A DNA stretch of 7,818 nt, from NCBI GenBank assembly GCA_020438915.1, contig JAGQTR010000329.1, positions 1 through 7,818 of the forward strand. The letters are read 5' to 3'. The stretch's first letter is position 1; the number at the start of each line of letters is the position of its first letter. This DNA comes from Mycobacterium sp. GTDB lineage: Bacteria > Actinomycetota > Actinomycetes > Mycobacteriales > Mycobacteriaceae. This document shows, piece after piece, positions 6,056-7,818 of the stretch. A program made the translations under genes and the position numbers. The notes under the pieces are model-generated. The model was not told the origin of the DNA and did not search any database. It saw only the letters and a program-made list of their open reading frames with translations.

Positions 6056-6271
6056 CACTTCTCCACTCTGCCCACAGGCGGCCGAGTTCGGCCGTGCGGG
6101 CCGGGCCAGCCGGGCGTTCGACGCATGATTCGTTACCGAGAAACACCTGCATCGTGATGACGAAACACCGCCTCCCTCATCCCGCCGTCAACGGCAACGA
6201 TGCACCATTGATTTCTCGGGGCCGTGGTTTGCCCCACGCGATCGATGAGAACGGCCGGATTGGGAGAGAAC
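6056..6271. promoter_or_regulatory. Divergent intergenic region between udgB and the sensor lipoprotein
   Basis: This 216-base stretch holds no gene I can support and must carry promoters in both directions. GGAG (complement of 6061-6064) is the udgB ribosome site. GGGAGAG (6262-6268) is the ribosome site for the lipoprotein ATG at 6272. GAAACACC occurs twice, at 6140-6147 and 6162-6169, flanking the inverted repeat CATCGTGATG (6150-6159). A second short palindrome, GCCGT-CA-ACGGC, is at 6184-6195. No TAnnnT -10 box was found on the plus strand within 6130-6260, so the lipoprotein may depend on an alternative sigma factor; that is inference. Confidence 0.5.
6140..6169. repeat. Pair of GAAACACC direct repeats around a 10-base palindrome
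   Basis: The eight-base unit recurs with a 22-base period (6140-6147, 6162-6169), about two helical turns, with the palindrome CATCGTGATG (6150-6159) between the copies. The arrangement resembles a protein-binding site. Its location in a divergent promoter region supports but does not prove that. Confidence 0.35.
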
Positions 6272-6952
6272 ATGCGACGCTCGGCGGTTGCACTGGCAGG
6301 TATTTGCCTTCTGGTTGCCGGATGCGGCAACTCGATAAGCAGTGCCCAGTCCCCCACGCCAACGCGGACGATGATCCCGCGTCCTCTGGTGGAACGTGAA
6401 TTGGCAGGGTTGCTTCTCAGCCCCGAACAAGTGGCGGCCACAATGGGGGCAACCGCGATGGCGGTCACCGAAACGCAGACATCGATGGCTGACAACAGCG
6501 CTGTCATGGCGCCTTTGGAATGTCTCGCGCTCGACGGCGCGGCCGAGTCCCAGGTCTATGCCAACAGTGGGTTTCTGGCCGAACGCGATCAGAGCCTCCA
6601 TGACGGCGACGACTTCAAGCACTATGTCAAGCAGGCGGTGGTGCTGTTTCCGTATATGGAGAAAGCCGCCGAGTTCTTCCAGACCTCCGCCGAGCAGTGG
6701 CCGGCCTGTCACCAGTACAGCCACACCCAGAGCGGGTCGCAGTGGTCGGTCGGAGAAATAGCCAACACAGACGGCACCCTGAGCACAGTCGCCGTTCATA
6801 CCGACGCCGCTGCGCCCGGCTGGGCTTGCGGGCGTGCCCTGGTGCACCAAAACAACATCATCGCTGATGTCAACACCTGCAGCGCAGCCCCTGGCGACAC
6901 CGCGTTGCGGATTGCCAACCAGATCGCGGCCAACGTCGCGGCCCAGTGGTAG
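6272..6952 (+). CDS. Secreted lipoprotein with PknH-type extracellular sensor domain
   Basis: A short signal peptide (MRRSAVALAGICLLVAGC) ends in the lipobox LVAGC, so C18 would be lipidated and the protein anchored on the outer face of the cytoplasmic membrane. A Ser/Thr/Pro-rich linker (21-38) follows, then a single globular domain (about 40-226). That domain resembles the PknH C-terminal sensor domain family: LLSPEQVAATMG (48-59), PLECLALDGA (81-90), YVKQAVVLFPYMEKAAEFFQTSAEQWPACH (118-147), GWACGRALVHQNNIIADVNTCS (183-204) and a final amphipathic helix. C84, C146, C186 and C203 have the spacing expected for two disulfides of that fold. At 226 residues it is normal for lone sensor-domain lipoproteins such as mycobacterial Lpp/Lpq proteins; no kinase domain is attached. 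The ATG at 6272 is preferred over an upstream in-frame ATG (6224) because GGGAGAG precedes it and it starts the signal peptide. The ligand is unknown. It lies between udgB and tap, which I recall being direct neighbours in M. tuberculosis. Confidence 0.85.
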   Translation: MRRSAVALAGICLLVAGCGNSISSAQSPTPTRTMIPRPLVERELAGLLLSPEQVAATMGATAMAVTETQTSMADNSAVMAPLECLALDGAAESQVYANSGFLAERDQSLHDGDDFKHYVKQAVVLFPYMEKAAEFFQTSAEQWPACHQYSHTQSGSQWSVGEIANTDGTLSTVAVHTDAAAPGWACGRALVHQNNIIADVNTCSAAPGDTALRIANQIAANVAAQW

Positions 6953-6993
6953 CGGCCCGGGGTTAACACCGTCGCGTTAGCAGGCCGCCGAAA

Positions 6994-7007
6994 ACCAGTC
7001 GTCTGGT
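6994..7007. promoter_or_regulatory. 14-base inverted repeat, candidate operator at the tap promoter
   Basis: ACCAG-TCGT-CTGGT is a perfect inverted repeat with five-base arms. It ends 12 bases upstream of the extended -10 and covers the place where the -35 would be, so a bound protein would contact or block RNA polymerase there. AAAA (6991-6994) abuts it. The binding factor is unknown. Confidence 0.4.
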
Positions 7008-7019
7008 GAGGGGTCCCGC

Positions 7020-7028
7020 TGCTACATT
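7020..7028 (+). promoter_or_regulatory. Extended -10 promoter element for the Tap-like efflux gene
   Basis: TGCTACATT combines the TGn extension with TACATT, a good TAnnnT hexamer. It would give a start point near 7035 and a leader of about 28 bases containing the Shine-Dalgarno GGGAAGAG (7047-7054), eight bases before the ATG at 7063. The -35 region (about 7000-7005) is poor, which fits an activated promoter. In M. tuberculosis and relatives tap belongs to the WhiB7 regulon. An A-run at 6991-6994 is the only AT-rich element near the -35, and its distance is not ideal for WhiB7. Confidence 0.45.
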
Positions 7029-7062
7029 CGCCGCGATACCCATGACGGGAAGAGCGTGCGCG

Positions 7063-7818
7063 ATGAGCAGACGCGGCCCGATGATGCTGATCCTGTTCGC
7101 CGCGCTGATGGCGGGAGCGGGCAACGGCATCTCGATCGTCGCCTTCCCCTGGCTGGTGCTGCAGCGGACCGGGTCGGCTTTGGATGCCTCGGTGGTCGCG
7201 ATGGCCGGAACCCTGCCGTTGCTGGCGGCCACGTTGATCGCCGGCGCTGCCGTCGACTTCCTCGGCCGCCGGCGGGTGTCGATGATCTCCGATGCCCTCT
7301 CCGCGGCCTCGGTCGCGGCAGTCCCGGTGTTGGTACTGGTATTCGGGGCAGACGTCATCGACGTCGCGGTGCTGGCCGGGTTGGCGGCGCTGGGCGCCCT
7401 CTTCGACCCGGCCGGGATGACGGCCCGCGAGACGATGCTGCCCGAGGCGGCAACCCGGGCCGGCTGGACGCTCGACCACGCCAATAGCGTGTACGAGGCG
7501 ATCTTCAACCTCGCCTACATCGTCGGACCCGGTATCGGCGGCTTGCTGATCGCGACGCTCGGCGGCGTCAACACGATGGGGGTGACCGCCGGCGCATTCG
7601 CGTTGTCGATATGCGCGATCGGGTTCCTGCGCCTCGAAGGCGCGGGCACGCCCGATCCCGCGGTGCGTGCCGGCGGGGTGTGGGCGGGGATCGGTGAGGG
7701 TCTGCGGTTCGTGTGGAACAACCGGGTGCTGCGCACGCTCGCGTTCGTCGACCTGGCGGCCACCGGGTTGTACATGCCGATGGAAAGCGTGCTGTTCCCC
7801 AAGTACTTCACCGACCGC
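7063..7818 (+). CDS. tap: MFS multidrug efflux pump, Tap family (Rv1258c-like), 3' end outside window
   Basis: The N-terminal 252 residues of a proton-driven major facilitator drug exporter in the cytoplasmic membrane; mycobacterial Tap exports tetracycline, aminoglycosides and other drugs. Successive hydrophobic helices are visible at about residues 7-32, 42-64, 76-95, 99-114, 143-166 and 170-190. The MFS motif A is GAAVDFLGRRRVSM (61-74) in the loop after the second helix, and GPGIGG (155-160) lies in the motif C position. Segments such as SIVAFPWLVLQR (24-35), MLPEAATRAGW (125-135) and PMESVLFPKYFTD (239-251) match Tap as remembered. The ATG at 7063 is preferred over an in-frame ATG at 7042 because GGGAAGAG lies eight bases before it and the protein then aligns with the Tap N-terminus. 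The frame is open to the window edge. The promoter appears to be its own, about 110 bases downstream of the lipoprotein stop. Confidence 0.93.
   Translation, partial: MSRRGPMMLILFAALMAGAGNGISIVAFPWLVLQRTGSALDASVVAMAGTLPLLAATLIAGAAVDFLGRRRVSMISDALSAASVAAVPVLVLVFGADVIDVAVLAGLAALGALFDPAGMTARETMLPEAATRAGWTLDHANSVYEAIFNLAYIVGPGIGGLLIATLGGVNTMGVTAGAFALSICAIGFLRLEGAGTPDPAVRAGGVWAGIGEGLRFVWNNRVLRTLAFVDLAATGLYMPMESVLFPKYFTDR

Noticed and set aside
6112..6125. TTCGAC as a possible LexA/SOS box upstream of udgB
   Set aside because: Only a half-site is present; the mycobacterial box TCGAAC-N4-GTTCGA needs the second half, which is absent.
4526..6157. A 543-codon open frame on the plus strand, antisense to the oxidoreductase and udgB
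   Set aside because: It is rich in Arg, Gly and His with no recognisable motif, spans two well-supported genes on the other strand and their intergenic gap, and is the kind of spurious frame high-GC DNA produces.
6952..6988. GCGGCC/GGCCGC arms after the lipoprotein stop as a terminator
   Set aside because: The arms are 25 bases apart with only a weak four-base inner stem and no U-tract, so it is not convincing at this GC content.
6796..7508. Minus-strand open frames of 181 and 227 codons over the tap region
   Set aside because: The plus strand encodes a continuous, motif-bearing MFS protein through this region; the minus frames are composition artefacts.
1..7818. A hidden multi-gene defence, mobile or biosynthetic system
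   Set aside because: All eight genes belong to known families and mostly follow a conserved mycobacterial order. No transposase, integrase, toxin-antitoxin pair, CRISPR repeat, attachment site or nuclease/helicase cluster was seen.

Overview
The window reads as chromosomal DNA of a mycobacterium. It is GC-rich throughout, uses GTG starts, and seven of its eight genes can be matched to actinobacterial families. From memory, the gene order and strands follow, in inverted orientation, the Mycobacterium tuberculosis block Rv1258c-Rv1264 (tap, udgB, Rv1260, Rv1261c, Rv1262c, amiB2, and the acid-sensing adenylyl cyclase Rv1264). A fast-growing or environmental Mycobacterium/Mycolicibacterium is the most likely source. 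The species assignment is inference, because no search could be run.

Layout, left to right. A class III adenylyl cyclase with an N-terminal regulatory domain runs on the minus strand (34-1185). Across a 31-base gap lies a divergent DNA-deoxyinosine/uracil glycosylase of UDG family 6 (1217-1711, plus). It converges on an AmiB2-type amidase (1718-3112, minus), and a perfect tandem 10-base repeat carries both stop codons. Divergent from the amidase is a tight plus-strand pair: a HIT-family hydrolase (3173-3610) and a DDN-like F420-dependent nitroreductase-family protein (3615-4073). That pair converges on a minus-strand luciferase-like flavin oxidoreductase (4070-5140), and the two stop codons share one CTAG. 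Upstream of the oxidoreductase on the same strand is the family 5 uracil-DNA glycosylase UdgB (5213-6055). A 216-base divergent intergenic region then leads to a secreted lipoprotein with a PknH-type sensor domain (6272-6952, plus). Last comes the start of the Tap-family MFS drug efflux pump (7063 to the window edge, plus), which has an extended -10 promoter and a 14-base inverted repeat over its -35 region.

Compared with the remembered M. tuberculosis order, three genes look like additions or replacements: the family 6 glycosylase, the luciferase-like oxidoreductase at the position of Rv1260, and the sensor lipoprotein between udgB and tap. The shared themes are repair of deaminated DNA bases (two unrelated glycosylases within 5 kb), flavin/F420 redox chemistry, cAMP signalling and drug efflux. 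These are mostly separate short transcription units rather than one pathway.

I do not see a convincing previously undescribed multi-gene system. The points most worth checking are the gene insertions at conserved junctions, the stop-codon architecture of the two convergent pairs, an amidase active-site substitution, and the candidate operators upstream of tap and in the udgB/lipoprotein gap. No tRNA, rRNA, CRISPR array, insertion sequence or phage signal is visible.
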